Shown here: one piece after another, positions 8,673 through 17,700 of the stretch
How positions within the stretch are numbered: the first letter of the stretch is position 1
How the letters are laid out: every line of letters begins with the position of its first letter
Source: Bacillus infantis NRRL B-14911
GTDB lineage: Bacteria; Bacillota; Bacilli; Bacillales; Cytobacillaceae
DNA: 64,000 bases
Assembly (NCBI RefSeq): GCF_000473245.1
Contig: NC_022524.1
Span: 1,512,501-1,576,500, forward strand
Direction of reading: 5' to 3'
Notes under the pieces: model-generated
Database searches by the model: none
The model's input: only the letters and a program-made list of their open reading frames with translations
What the model was told of the DNA's origin: nothing
Translations under genes and position numbers: made by a program

Positions 8673-9008
8673 TTAATCCGTTCCCCTGCTCACGTCTTTT
8701 TCTGGGTGCATGAAGGGGGAGCTTTGGGGTTTTTGTTTTTTTTCGAGGAGTTCTCTGTTTTCGTCTGTATTCCAGCCGATGTCGTTTGTCGGGTGGATCC
8801 ATTGTTCCCCTGACATGACAGCAGGGTCGGTTTCATCGGTCCATTGTTCCAGCGGGGAGTTTTCTGAAGCGTAGAAGCTGTCGCCGATTGTAACCCCAAA
8901 AGAGTTTTTGAATGGCTCTTCCAGCTTCAGATGCGTCCCTTTTAAGCTGGGAGCGGAAATTTGGTGGGGCAGTGTGCCATCAATGCCAATCTGCTTCCCT
9001 TTTTTCAT
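8673..9008 (-). CDS. DUF3905 domain protein
   Basis: 111 residues, soluble and polar. It matches my recollection of the Bacillales DUF3905 family: a central NSFGVTIGDSFYASENSPLEQWTDETDPAVMSGEQWIHPTNDIGWNTDENRELLEK block rich in W, D and E. Function is unknown; the family occurs mainly in spore-formers. A weak AAAGGATG lies 12 nt upstream of the start. It is transcribed divergently from the small spore-type genes at 9203-9510. Confidence 0.7.
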   Translation of the reverse strand: MKKGKQIGIDGTLPHQISAPSLKGTHLKLEEPFKNSFGVTIGDSFYASENSPLEQWTDETDPAVMSGEQWIHPTNDIGWNTDENRELLEKKQKPQSSPFMHPEKDVSRGTD

Positions 9009-9202
9009 CTGTTATGTGCACATCCTTTCTTTATAAGAAATGCGAAGAGGTTGGCTACAGAGCTGGACAAGTATTATTTTTTCAAGCTGGCTTCTATTTT
9101 ATAAAGAAGCAGGACCTGCAAATAAAGGAAAGAGCAAGAAAGAATTCTTTCGGGGTGGAACGAAGAAAATATAGGAGAAACAATGACTTAGGAGGAATCA
9201 AT

Positions 9203-9364
9203 ATGGCGAAGCGAAAAGCTGAACATGATGCGGTAGAAAAATATTCTAAAACGCCGAAGAAAAATGTTGCAGAATCAGAATTCTCCGCAGAGTTTACACA
9301 TGGGGAAGAGACTGCTAAAGGAGCCAACCGGAATTCCAAGCAGGGAAGAAAGGGGAGGGGCTGA
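9203..9364 (+). CDS. Small spore-type protein (SASP O/gamma-like)
   Basis: 53 residues, beginning MAKRKAEHDAVEKYSK. ATG 9203 sits 7 nt after a clean GGAGG, so the longer frame opening at 8912 is not the gene. The MAKRKAEH start resembles SspO, whereas EFSAEFTHGEET resembles the GPR-cleavable FxxEF repeat of gamma-type SASP (SspE). The composition (Lys, Asn, Gln, Glu rich, no Cys or Trp) is typical of spore proteins. It overlaps the next tiny gene by one base (TGATG). A spore role is inferred, and the exact family is unsettled. Confidence 0.7.
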   Translation: MAKRKAEHDAVEKYSKTPKKNVAESEFSAEFTHGEETAKGANRNSKQGRKGRG

Positions 9365-9510
9365 TGAAAAGGAAACCTGAGGGTGACTTGAAGCAGGAGA
9401 CCTCCAATGTTGAGTTCGGCCTGGAATTTGGGGACATGAACGCAAGCAAATTCTACGAACATCCAGATGCCTTCAGGGAGAAGAACCAGAAGGAAAGAAA
9501 CAGTAAATAA
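9364..9510 (+). CDS. Second small spore-type protein, overlapping
   Basis: 48 residues, starting MKRKPEGDLKQETS and ending NQKERNSK. The ATG overlaps the previous stop (TGATG) and follows GGGGAGGGG at suitable spacing, so the pair is translationally coupled. VEFGLEFGDMNAS again has the FxxEF pattern seen in gamma-type SASP and in the preceding gene, which suggests a divergent duplication. It is short enough to be missed by automatic annotation. Function is inferred only from composition and context. Confidence 0.6.
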   Translation: MKRKPEGDLKQETSNVEFGLEFGDMNASKFYEHPDAFREKNQKERNSK

Positions 9511-9720
9511 GAGATGACCGTGCGGCCGATTTGGACCGGTTTTGAGGATTTGGTAGAAAAAATCAGGAAATGATTAAAATATTCGGGAAATAACTAAAAA
9601 AACTTTATCTTTAAACAAATAAAGGCTTCAATTGGTAAATAATAGATCCGCGCCAGTTACAAAACCTAAATTCAGCCGGCTCTGAGCACAGCACACGGCT
9701 TGAAACGGTCATTCTGAACA

Positions 9721-9757
9721 AAAAAGCCTGAAACTGCAGCAGTTTCAGGCTTTTTTT
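9721..9757. terminator. Bidirectional intrinsic terminator
   Basis: Stem AGCCTGAAACTG (9725-9736) paired with 9740-9751 around a CAG loop, flanked by A5 and T7. It lies at the 3' end of the minus-strand radical SAM gene and can stop plus-strand transcripts from the small spore genes. The 9511-9720 stretch holds nothing else recognisable. Confidence 0.85.
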
Positions 9758-9763
9758 CAGAAA

Positions 9764-11524
9764 TTAAGCTGGTTTAAGTGTATTTTTGGTGCAAGAAAAA
9801 ATTTGTGTCTGTTCATTTGAAGCATCGAAAAAGGCGATGATACTGGAAGCTTCCCGTATAATTTCTCCCGTTTCCAGATACGCGCTGATATCAAATTCAA
9901 CCTGGTCAAGAAGAGTATGTTTGTGAAGGTCCTTCTCGCTCAGGCGCAGATTTTCAAATTGGCTGCCCAATGAAGCTGGGTTCCTTGCAATTTCCTGATA
10001 GATAGCGGATCGATCGCTCTTTTCATAGCCGGCTTCCCACCATGGTTTTCTAGGCTTATACTTCTGGTTTGCAAGATAGTCCAATTTCATAAGGCCTTCA
10101 ATGACCCTTAGATCTTCCAGCTGCTTATATTCGAGGAATTGCTGCAGCCTGCGGAATAGATCTTCGAGCTGATGACCGATCCTGGACCAGCCCATCTCTT
10201 CCCAATAACCTCCAAACTCCTGGAAAAAGTCAAAAGGGGTCGGGAACGAACGGGTAGTCAAATACTCAATAGTATGGTCCATGCGATGGTCATTCCAGTA
10301 TTTTTCCAAAACATCTTCAACCTGTTTGATCCTGATAATATCTTCAAATGGCAGTACATTATTGCCGAGGATTTCATATGGCGAATGATCCATATAAGTG
10401 TATCCGTGCTTTTCTGCACTCAGCCTCAGGCCTGTTCCGCGCAGCATTTTCAGGAAACCAAGCTGAAGCTCTTCTGGCCTCATGGCGAACACATCGTTAA
10501 AGGTCTTCTTAAACGAATCATAATCTTCCTCAGGCAGACCCGCAATCAAATCAAGATGCTGATCGATTTTTCCGCCGTCTTTGACCATTGTAACCGTCCT
10601 TGTCAATTTGGCAAAGTTCTGTTTTCTCATGACCAATTCATTTGTTGCATCATTTGTCGACTGGACGCCGATCTCAAAACGGAATAGTCCAGGAGGGGCT
10701 TCCTTGTTGAGAAAATCAATGACTTCCGGCCTCATGATATCAGCAGTGATCTCAAATTGAAAGACAGTCCCCGGCCGATGCTCATCAATCAGAAAACGGA
10801 ACATCTCCAGCGCATAGCTTCTGCTGATATTGAAGGTACGGTCCACAAACTTAATCGTTTTAGCTCCATTATCCATTAAATATCTGATATCTTCCTTAAT
10901 TTTCTCTCTGTCAAAATAACGGACGCCAACTTCAATGGAGGAAAGGCAGAACTGGCAGGAGAAAGGGCAGCCTCTGCTCGTTTCTATATAAGTGACGCGT
11001 TTGGAAAGATGCGCTTTGTCTTCTTCAAATCGGAAAGGGGATGGAAGTTCGCGCAAATTCAGCTTATTTCGCTGCGGGTTGAACTTTACCTGGCCATTTT
11101 CCCTGTAGGCAATACCATGGACATTTTCCATTTTTTTATCACCATCAAGCTCTGCAAGAAGCTGCTTAAACGTTTCTTCTCCTTCACCGATGACGATATA
11201 GTCAAATGCTTCTACCTTTCCCATCCATTCCGGCACATCGTAGGAAACCTCAGGGCCTCCGGCAATAATCTGGATGGCAGGATTGATTTTTTTGATGATA
11301 TTAATGACCTTGATTGTTTCTTCAATATTCCATATATAACAGCTGAATCCGATAATATCCGGTTTTTTTCTAATCAGATCGGTCACGATATTCATGACAG
11401 GATCCTTAATGGTGTACTCTGCCAGCTGAATGTCATACTCAGGCTCGGCGTAAGATTTTAAATACCTGATGGCAATATTGGTATGGATATATTTAGCGTT
11501 CAATGTGGTGCAAACGATATTCAT
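9764..11524 (-). CDS. B12-binding radical SAM protein (DUF4080 type)
   Basis: 586 residues. The N-terminal cobalamin-binding-like domain (about 1-140) contains KKPDIIGFSCYIWN and IIAGGPEVSYD...GEGEETF; the radical SAM core (about 170-400) has the [4Fe-4S] motif CPFSCQFC after YIETSRG, plus FEIGVQSTND. The C-terminal region of about 180 residues fits DUF4080. Such enzymes use a 5'-deoxyadenosyl radical, often for methylation or ring chemistry, but the substrate of this Bacillales group is unknown to me. It stands alone between terminators, giving no pathway clue. An AAGGAGTTC element precedes the start. Confidence 0.85.
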   Translation of the reverse strand: MNIVCTTLNAKYIHTNIAIRYLKSYAEPEYDIQLAEYTIKDPVMNIVTDLIRKKPDIIGFSCYIWNIEETIKVINIIKKINPAIQIIAGGPEVSYDVPEWMGKVEAFDYIVIGEGEETFKQLLAELDGDKKMENVHGIAYRENGQVKFNPQRNKLNLRELPSPFRFEEDKAHLSKRVTYIETSRGCPFSCQFCLSSIEVGVRYFDREKIKEDIRYLMDNGAKTIKFVDRTFNISRSYALEMFRFLIDEHRPGTVFQFEITADIMRPEVIDFLNKEAPPGLFRFEIGVQSTNDATNELVMRKQNFAKLTRTVTMVKDGGKIDQHLDLIAGLPEEDYDSFKKTFNDVFAMRPEELQLGFLKMLRGTGLRLSAEKHGYTYMDHSPYEILGNNVLPFEDIIRIKQVEDVLEKYWNDHRMDHTIEYLTTRSFPTPFDFFQEFGGYWEEMGWSRIGHQLEDLFRRLQQFLEYKQLEDLRVIEGLMKLDYLANQKYKPRKPWWEAGYEKSDRSAIYQEIARNPASLGSQFENLRLSEKDLHKHTLLDQVEFDISAYLETGEIIREASSIIAFFDASNEQTQIFSCTKNTLKPA

Positions 11525-11677
11525 AATAGTAGAACTCCTTTAAGAGTAGTGCAGTTCAGAACAACTTATTATTATACGTTATTGTTGACAAAAAAAGTAG
11601 CTGTAAATCATCTGACCCGCTTAGGCAATCTTCTTTTTTCCAGCCCTGGGATTCCCGATCCCCGGGCTGCCCAAAGT

Positions 11678-11700
11678 AAAAAGCCCGCCGTCCGGCGGGC
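11678..11700 (-). terminator. Intrinsic terminator of the acyltransferase gene
   Basis: GCCCGCC (11683-11689) pairs with GGCGGGC (11694-11700) and is followed on the minus strand by TTTTT (11682-11678). It lies just past the stop of the minus-strand acyltransferase. Confidence 0.8.
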
Positions 11701-11706
11701 ATTCAA

Positions 11707-12747
11707 TCAGCTTAACAGTTTTCTCCTATAAAACTCCAGCCATGTTTTTCCCCGCAGCTGAAGCTGCTTCAGCCTGGAGGTGTTAAGCTCTATAAGCGGC
11801 TGGGCAAAAGAAGTTGCAATCCTGCTTGAAAGGATAAGCGTAAGGATCAGGGATATCCCTGCTAAAAGCAGGAAATTCTCGGGCTCATGGAAGTAATCCT
11901 GAACCACGCTCTCCCGGAAAATTCTCACAAAGAACCCATGCAGAAGATAGACATATAAAGTGTTCTTGCCGAGATTCGTAAAGAAATATTTTTTTCTTGG
12001 TACGAAAGCCAGGAACGAAAACACCATGATGAGGCTGAGAATGTAAAAGGACAGCCTGGTCAGCAATGCTTTAAAAGAAGCTGCGCCCATTTCAGCGTAT
12101 GGCTTTGATCCAAGCAGCCATTTATAATTGATATCCGGATAAAAATAGAAGCCGATGAACACGATTGCAAAGATGCCTAATGCAGCAAACCTGAATTTTG
12201 GCCTGAATAGCATATATAGCTGTTCTTTCCGTAAAAAGTATCCGATCAGGAAAAGCGGGAAGAACACAAACGTCCTGGATAAGCTTAAATAATTGGATAC
12301 CGTGTCAGCATAGCCGATCAGCAGCCCAATCAATATAGCAGCTCCGATGGAATAAGCAGGCTTGAATTTTGCGAACAAAAGCAGCATGATATTCCAGCAG
12401 AACAAGCTCAGCAGAAACCATAGTGACCAGTGCGGCGTAAAAGGATCGAGAGAGATTGTTGATTTGTTATAAAGATAATAATAGAACACAGAATAAATTG
12501 CCTGGAAAATTAAATAAGGCAGAATCAGCTTTTTGGCAATTTTCTTCACATATCCCTGTTTCCATATCCCTCTTGCAAAAAATCCTGAAACCAGAATGAA
12601 AGCCGGCATATGGAAGGTATAGATGACCTTGTACAGGGTGTAGATTGTTTCATTATCTTCAATAAAGGAACGTAGCAAATGCCCAAAGACAACAAAAAAG
12701 ATCAAAATGAACTTGGCGTTGTCAAAGTAATAGTCTCGCTGTTTCAT
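11707..12747 (-). CDS. Membrane acyltransferase, type 3 (YkrP/fucose-4-O-acetylase-like)
   Basis: 346 residues from ATG 12747, which follows AAGGAGGATTT; the upstream in-frame ATG at 12774 has no RBS. About ten membrane helices. Acyltransferase_3 family signature: the N-terminal RDYYFDNAKFILIFFVVFGHLL, whose His is the expected catalytic residue, and FHMPAFILVSGFFARG. The family O-acetylates cell-envelope glycans using acyl-CoA. It lies between ktrD and kinE, the position of B. subtilis ykrP. The glycan substrate is unknown. Confidence 0.82.
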   Translation of the reverse strand: MKQRDYYFDNAKFILIFFVVFGHLLRSFIEDNETIYTLYKVIYTFHMPAFILVSGFFARGIWKQGYVKKIAKKLILPYLIFQAIYSVFYYYLYNKSTISLDPFTPHWSLWFLLSLFCWNIMLLLFAKFKPAYSIGAAILIGLLIGYADTVSNYLSLSRTFVFFPLFLIGYFLRKEQLYMLFRPKFRFAALGIFAIVFIGFYFYPDINYKWLLGSKPYAEMGAASFKALLTRLSFYILSLIMVFSFLAFVPRKKYFFTNLGKNTLYVYLLHGFFVRIFRESVVQDYFHEPENFLLLAGISLILTLILSSRIATSFAQPLIELNTSRLKQLQLRGKTWLEFYRRKLLS

Positions 12748-12904
12748 AAATCCTCCTTGATTAAAGACCCCCATAAAACTTTTATCTATAATACCCAGCC
12801 TAACATGCAGCTAAACAGTTGTGCCGTGTTAATTAGAGGATGGCATACCAGTAAATTCTAAAACAGAATCTGCCGGTTTTTTCTGAAACTTTGGAAAGTA
12901 TTTC

Positions 12905-12933
12905 TTCAAAATCAAAAATCTATATATTATAAT
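12905..12933 (+). promoter_or_regulatory. SigA-type promoter of the chemoreceptor gene
   Basis: TTCAAA (12905-12910), 17 nt, TATAAT (12928-12933). No SigD motif (TAAA-N15-GCCGATAT) is seen, which is unusual for a chemoreceptor. The leader to the GTG start is about 85 nt. Confidence 0.5.
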
Positions 12934-13023
12934 GAATGTTAATAGTCTAAAAGTTACATAGTTTTATTTCTGCTTATTAGGACAATAGTTTGGTTCAGCG
13001 AAGAAGAAATAGGGGGAATAGAT

Positions 13024-14832
13024 GTGAAAGGGGAAAAAAAGGCAAGGGTTAAAAAGGCTAAAGCCAAAAAGCCGAAGATAAAAAAGGAAAGAGGCAGGAA
13101 ATGGCCCGCCTTGGCTGCAAAGCTGATGAATACTAAGTTCTGGAGAAAGCTTAAGCTGGGACAGAAATATGGAGCGGCTCTATTCATTACTATTGGTCTT
13201 TTTGCCGTTTCAACCATCATTACGTTTGTATTGCTGACGATGGTTAATGTAAAGATGAATACAGTTGAAGAAACAGGGGATAAGACGATCCAGACAACAG
13301 AAATCGCAGCCCTGTTCAATAATAAAGGAAGCACTATCGGAAATTTCATCATTGATTCCAATCCTAAACACCTCAATAGTTTCAAAGATCTTGAAGAAAG
13401 CATAGACAAGCTCAAAAAACAGGTGCAGCCTTCACTCAGGAATGAGGAGACAAAAAGCCTCTATAAGCGGATTGATCAAAATGACAAGCAGATAACAAAG
13501 ATTTTCAATGATGTCATCATCCCTGAAGTAAAGCTTCAGAATGTCAGGGGCTACCGCCTGGGCAAATTACAGGTGGATAATATTATCACAGAAACAGTCG
13601 GCCAGTTGGACGAGCTGCGAAGCATTCTCAAGGAAGACCAAAAAAGTGCTGTTGCATCAGCCAAAGCCGGAACCATTCTGACGATGATTGTATTGGCTGT
13701 CTCCGTCGTTGTTTCTTCTGTTCTGGGAGTGGCGAGCATCCTCCTTATCGGGCGACTGATCTCCGGCAAGCTGAGCCAGATTGTCACCTTATCGAATGAG
13801 GTTGCAGCAGGAAATCTTAATGTAGAATCGGTGGAAATGGAAGGGGAGGATGAACTCGCAGAGCTGAGCCGTGCCTCTAACTCCATGAAAGAAAAGCTTC
13901 AGGCAATGATACAGGAGATTTCAGCCGTGTCCACTTATGTGACTGACAGAAGCGGGGAGTTGAATATCTCGGCGAATGAAGTCAGATCGGCAAGCCAGCA
14001 GGCAGCATCCACCATGCAGGAGCTTTCAGGTGGAGCAGAAGAGCAGGCCAATTCTGCAACAAGCCTTGCTGAAATGATGGAAGATTATCTGGGTAAAGTT
14101 GAGTATGCCAATAAGAGCGGCGCTGCCATCAGGAAAGATTCAGGCGAAGTTCTGAATATGACGAAAAATGGCGATGAGCTTATGAAAGAATCACAGCAGC
14201 AGATGCTGCGCATCAACGAGATCATGAAATCTTCTGTACAAAAGGTGCAGGGACTGGATGAGCAGACTAAGCAAATCTCTAAGCTTGTGCAGGTTATCCA
14301 TGATATAGCAAACCAAACCAATCTGCTTGCCCTTAATGCTGCCATTGAAGCTGCAAGGGCTGGTGAGCATGGTCGAGGCTTTGCCGTGGTGGCGGATGAG
14401 GTAAGGAAACTGGCTGAACAGGTATCTTTCTCTGTGTCAGACATTACCAGGATTGTTAAAGGGATTCAGGCAGAATCCAATGACGTCGTCCTTTCCCTTA
14501 AGCATGGATATGAGCAGGTAGAAGAGGGGACCGGCCAGATTGAGCATACAGGCCAGACATTCCAAAATATCTATCAGTCTGTCAACAGGATGTCTGAAAA
14601 CATCAATGAAATTTCCAGGAGCCTCGAACAAATTTCAAGCAGTTCTGCGGTAATGAATGACTCAATTGAAAATATTGCATCCGTTTCCGAGGAATCTGCA
14701 GCAGGGATTGAACAGACGAGTGCCTCCATCAGCCAGACAAATCATTCGATGGAGGAAATTTCTGATAATGCCCAGTCATTGTCCGAGCTCGCAGATCAGC
14801 TGAACGAGATGATTTCTAAATTCAGGCTATAA
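13024..14832 (+). CDS. Methyl-accepting chemotaxis protein
   Basis: 602 residues, GTG start after AGGGGG. Layout: an unusual Lys/Arg/Ala-rich cytosolic N terminus (about 1-30), TM1 (about 50-72), an extracytoplasmic helical sensor domain (about 75-213), TM2 (about 215-243), HAMP (about 243-295), then the long methylation/signalling coiled coil with the highly conserved hairpin [38 protein letters not shown] (about 430-465). It transmits a ligand signal to CheA/CheW. The ligand is unknown. No motA/motB is adjacent; cheV lies 45 kb downstream. Confidence 0.92.
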   Translation: MKGEKKARVKKAKAKKPKIKKERGRKWPALAAKLMNTKFWRKLKLGQKYGAALFITIGLFAVSTIITFVLLTMVNVKMNTVEETGDKTIQTTEIAALFNNKGSTIGNFIIDSNPKHLNSFKDLEESIDKLKKQVQPSLRNEETKSLYKRIDQNDKQITKIFNDVIIPEVKLQNVRGYRLGKLQVDNIITETVGQLDELRSILKEDQKSAVASAKAGTILTMIVLAVSVVVSSVLGVASILLIGRLISGKLSQIVTLSNEVAAGNLNVESVEMEGEDELAELSRASNSMKEKLQAMIQEISAVSTYVTDRSGELNISANEVRSASQQAASTMQELSGGAEEQANSATSLAEMMEDYLGKVEYANKSGAAIRKDSGEVLNMTKNGDELMKESQQQMLRINEIMKSSVQKVQGLDEQTKQISKLVQVIHDIANQTNLLALNAAIEAARAGEHGRGFAVVADEVRKLAEQVSFSVSDITRIVKGIQAESNDVVLSLKHGYEQVEEGTGQIEHTGQTFQNIYQSVNRMSENINEISRSLEQISSSSAVMNDSIENIASVSEESAAGIEQTSASISQTNHSMEEISDNAQSLSELADQLNEMISKFRL

Positions 14833-14838
14833 ATGAAC

Positions 14839-14883
14839 AAAACAGGCTGCAGGCAAAACTCATTTTTGCCGCAGCCTGTTTTT
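14839..14883 (+). terminator. Intrinsic terminator of the chemoreceptor gene
   Basis: AACAGGCTGC (14841-14850) pairs with 14871-14880, with an inner GGCAAAA/TTTTTGCC stem and a trailing T-run. Confidence 0.85.
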
Positions 14884-15087
14884 CATAGAGTCTAAGCTGT
14901 TTCGTCTCAACAGAAAAGGGAAAAAATTGCTGGTAATTGTCTAAAAATTGTTTTTTTTTAACCCCAACAGTAATAAAATGTAAGTGTTGTAGTATACAAG
15001 CCATAAAAGCCGATAGAATTTTCCAGCACAGTTGGAAAGGTATAAGATAGATGTCAGGCAAGTCTATGTCTTCGAGGAGGAAAATAG

Positions 15088-16974
15088 GTGGGGGCTTTAT
15101 CTGATATAGCAAGAAAACAAATGGAGGAAAGGATAGCCGTGCTTGAACTGGAAAATGAAAGGCTGAAACAGGCGGCAGAGCAAATGGGAAAGTCTGTAGT
15201 AGCCAATCATGTTTTTGATTCCGCAGCAGATGGAATGATCATCTATACTGAACAGCGGGAGATTATTGCGGTTAATCCTGCCATGTCTCGGTTTTTAGGT
15301 ACTGAGAAGGGACAGTTCGAGGGACTTAGGCTGGATGACCTGGTTCCCGTCGATTATCATTTTAAGCTGGAAAAGCAGAAAAAGCTGCTGCAGTCCCAGG
15401 AAAAAGTCAAAGGTGTTCTGCCGATGGCCAATAACGGCAGCCTTGCCTACTTTGAATTTACAACGAGCCGCCTTCCTGATAGCCGCCTCCTTTTGTCCAT
15501 ATTCAGGGATGTTACAGAGAAGAGACGGCTGGAGCAGAAAATCCGCAAACATGAAGACTTGTATAAAGACCTGTTTGTGGAAGCGCTCGATGGGATCGTT
15601 TACTGGAAGGATAAAGGGACAATCATCAATGCAAACCAGGCAGCATGCAGAATATTTGAAAGCACCCATGATGAACTTCTTGCCGGGAAGGTGGATGATT
15701 TTGTTCTTCACAAGGATGAAAGCTATTTCCAAATTCTCGAGGAGCTGTACAAAGAGGGACAGGTAAGGAATGAGCTGTTTTTTCTCATGCCAAATGGGCA
15801 AAAGAAGCTGCTGGAATTCACCGTTAAGCTGAACGCCGTTGAAGGCTATCATATGACGATTTTCAGGAATGTCAGTGAGCGGCATAAAATGGAAGAAGAA
15901 CTGCGGGAAAGCGAAAGGAAATTCCGCAGCATTTTTGAAGGTGCCCTGGAGGGGCTGATACTGTGGGATGAAAACTTTACCATTGTCGATATCAATGCTT
16001 CAGGAGAAAGAATGCTGCAGATGAGTCAGCATGAAATTGTGGGACAGTCCCTGCTTGCGCTGCTGAATGATTGTAATATAACAGAAGAGGAGCTGCGCAT
16101 GCATCTGGAGGAACTGTCAGGCAGCGGCCAATCCAACGGGACGATTTCTTATATTTTGAAATCCGGCAGAAAAATGCATTTTGAGTTCTCTTTGAAGCAA
16201 AATGTCTTCTCAGGGCTCAGCCTGACGACTTTTAAGGATATTACAGAGAAGCTGGAGATGGAGGACCAGCTGAAGAAGTCTGATACACTGAATGTGATTG
16301 GGCAATTAGCAGCGGGAATCGCCCATGAGATCAGAAATCCAATGACAGCTTTGAAAGGGTTCATTCAGCTTCTGGAAGACAGTGCAGGGAGCGGAAATTC
16401 CATGTACTTCAATATTATTACCTCTGAACTGCAGAGAATCGACTCCATTATAAATGAATTCCTGATTCTGGCGAAGCCACAGGCCATTCAGTATGTCGAG
16501 AAAGATATTATCCAGCTGATGAAAGAGACAGTTGAGCTCCTGACTGCCCAGGCAGTTCTCCATAATGTCCAGTTCAGGACAGATTATGCCAAGAACCTTC
16601 CCCTGGTCTTCTGTGAGCCGAACCAATTGAAGAAAGTGTTCATAAATATTATTAAGAATGCGATTGAAGTGATGCCAAAGGGCGGAATCATTACCATTTG
16701 CATTCAAAAAAACAGGACAGGGAGCATCCGGATTTCCATAAGGGATGAGGGATCCGGCATTCCGCCGGAAAAATTGCGAAAGCTGGGAGAGCCGTTTTAT
16801 ACAACGAAAGAACGGGGGACCGGGCTGGGCTTAATGGTCACATATAAAATAATTGAAGAGCATGAAGGTAATATTGAAGTGGAAAGCAAAATGGGGGAAG
16901 GAACCGTTTTTCATATCGATCTCCCCATAAAGCGGGGCGGGTACCAGGATCCAGGCGGCATTTTTACTTTATAG
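15088..16974 (+). CDS. kinE: Cytosolic triple-PAS sensor histidine kinase (KinE-like)
   Basis: 628 residues, GTG start 7 nt after GAGGAGG. A short coiled coil (about 5-35) is followed by three PAS domains (about 40-155, 160-275, 280-395), each ending in an I/TxFRD/NVxE-type linker, then HisKA with the phospho-acceptor in GQLAAGIAHEIRNPM and HATPase_c with NAIEVMPKG, DEGSGIPPE and GTGLGL. There is no transmembrane helix. No response regulator is adjacent, as for sporulation kinases feeding Spo0F/Spo0A. The symbol follows position (after ykrP, before mtn genes) and architecture; the signal sensed by the PAS domains is unknown. Confidence 0.85.
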   Translation: MGALSDIARKQMEERIAVLELENERLKQAAEQMGKSVVANHVFDSAADGMIIYTEQREIIAVNPAMSRFLGTEKGQFEGLRLDDLVPVDYHFKLEKQKKLLQSQEKVKGVLPMANNGSLAYFEFTTSRLPDSRLLLSIFRDVTEKRRLEQKIRKHEDLYKDLFVEALDGIVYWKDKGTIINANQAACRIFESTHDELLAGKVDDFVLHKDESYFQILEELYKEGQVRNELFFLMPNGQKKLLEFTVKLNAVEGYHMTIFRNVSERHKMEEELRESERKFRSIFEGALEGLILWDENFTIVDINASGERMLQMSQHEIVGQSLLALLNDCNITEEELRMHLEELSGSGQSNGTISYILKSGRKMHFEFSLKQNVFSGLSLTTFKDITEKLEMEDQLKKSDTLNVIGQLAAGIAHEIRNPMTALKGFIQLLEDSAGSGNSMYFNIITSELQRIDSIINEFLILAKPQAIQYVEKDIIQLMKETVELLTAQAVLHNVQFRTDYAKNLPLVFCEPNQLKKVFINIIKNAIEVMPKGGIITICIQKNRTGSIRISIRDEGSGIPPEKLRKLGEPFYTTKERGTGLGLMVTYKIIEEHEGNIEVESKMGEGTVFHIDLPIKRGGYQDPGGIFTL

Positions 16975-17002
16975 CAAAAAAGAAATACCGATTGTTCAAA
17001 TT

Positions 17003-17034
17003 TGTATCATTCAGCAGAATGATGCATTTTTTTT
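17003..17034 (+). terminator. Intrinsic terminator after the PAS kinase
   Basis: TGTATCATTC (17003-17012) pairs, with one G-T wobble, with GAATGATGCA (17017-17026) around AGCA and is followed by eight Ts. Confidence 0.7.
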
Positions 17035-17043
17035 GCAAAAGAA

Positions 17044-17095
17044 TTGACTGCTGTATTCTAATTTGATATAAATCTAATTAGACATACATCAAATT
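17044..17095 (+). promoter_or_regulatory. Promoter and nested operator of the arsR-type gene
   Basis: TTGACT (17044-17049), 17 nt, TATAAA (17067-17072). Overlaid on it is a dyad centred between 17077 and 17078: AATTTGAT (17060-17067), 5 nt, the palindrome TCTAATTAGA (17073-17082), 5 nt, ATCAAATT (17088-17095). All arms are perfect and symmetric. It covers the -10 and start site, which suggests autorepression by the encoded ArsR protein. Confidence 0.65.
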
Positions 17096-17109
17096 TGGAG
17101 GCTGATCTC

Positions 17110-17694
17110 ATGCAGTTAGACAGACTGGTGGCATTTCATAAAACGATGGGCGACCCTGCCAGAATACGGATTATAGCACTATTATCGAATGGGCCTCTGC
17201 ATGGCCAGGCAATTGCAGGCAAATTGGGCCTTACTCCCCCGACGATCACCCATCATTTAAACAAGCTAAAAGCTATTAATAGCATCTATCAGCGCCGTGA
17301 TAAAAACACCATCTATTATTACTTGAATGAATCGGTTATCAAACAGCAGGCAGAGGTTCTCATTAACCTGTTTGATAAAAAGGAAGGAGAGATGGAAGAA
17401 ATGCTGGAAATGCATAATGAGAAACAAAAGGTTATCGAAAATTTCATCACAAAAGAAGGGAAGCTCAAGAATATACCGGCACAGCGCAAGAAAAAGCTGT
17501 TTATCTTTGAGCATATTGCTTCAGGTCTGAAAATGGGAAAGAAATATCCTGAAAAAGAGCTTAATGAGTATATAAAGAAATTCCATGAAGACTATGCGAC
17601 GATCAGGAGAGAATTTATCGTCAATCATTTCATGTACAGGGAAAACAGCGTTTATGAGTTGAACCCCCGTGAAATGTGGGCTAAGCCGGAGTAG
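17110..17694 (+). CDS. ArsR-type regulator with DUF2087 domain
   Basis: 194 residues from ATG 17110 (GGAGG 8 nt upstream; the TTG at 17095 lies inside the operator). Winged helix-turn-helix (about 5-80): MGDPARIRIIALLSNGPLHGQAIAGKLGLTPPTITHHLNKLKA. The C-terminal DUF2087 region (about 115-190) includes KKKLFIFEHIASGLKMGKKYPEKELNEYIKKFHEDYATIRREFIVNHFMYRENSVYELN. No metal-binding CxC motif is seen, so the signal is not an ArsR-type metal. Six nucleotides separate it from the GNAT gene, so the two form an operon. Confidence 0.85.
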   Translation: MQLDRLVAFHKTMGDPARIRIIALLSNGPLHGQAIAGKLGLTPPTITHHLNKLKAINSIYQRRDKNTIYYYLNESVIKQQAEVLINLFDKKEGEMEEMLEMHNEKQKVIENFITKEGKLKNIPAQRKKKLFIFEHIASGLKMGKKYPEKELNEYIKKFHEDYATIRREFIVNHFMYRENSVYELNPREMWAKPE

Positions 17695-17700
17695 CTTGAT

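Noticed and set aside
8912-9202. Long N-terminal extension of the small spore protein frame
   Set aside because: The GGAGG at 9191 fixes the start at 9203; the upstream residues resemble no known protein and cross the DUF3905 start region.
10172-10687. 171-codon frame on plus over the radical SAM gene
   Set aside because: Antisense to a confidently identified gene and without RBS.
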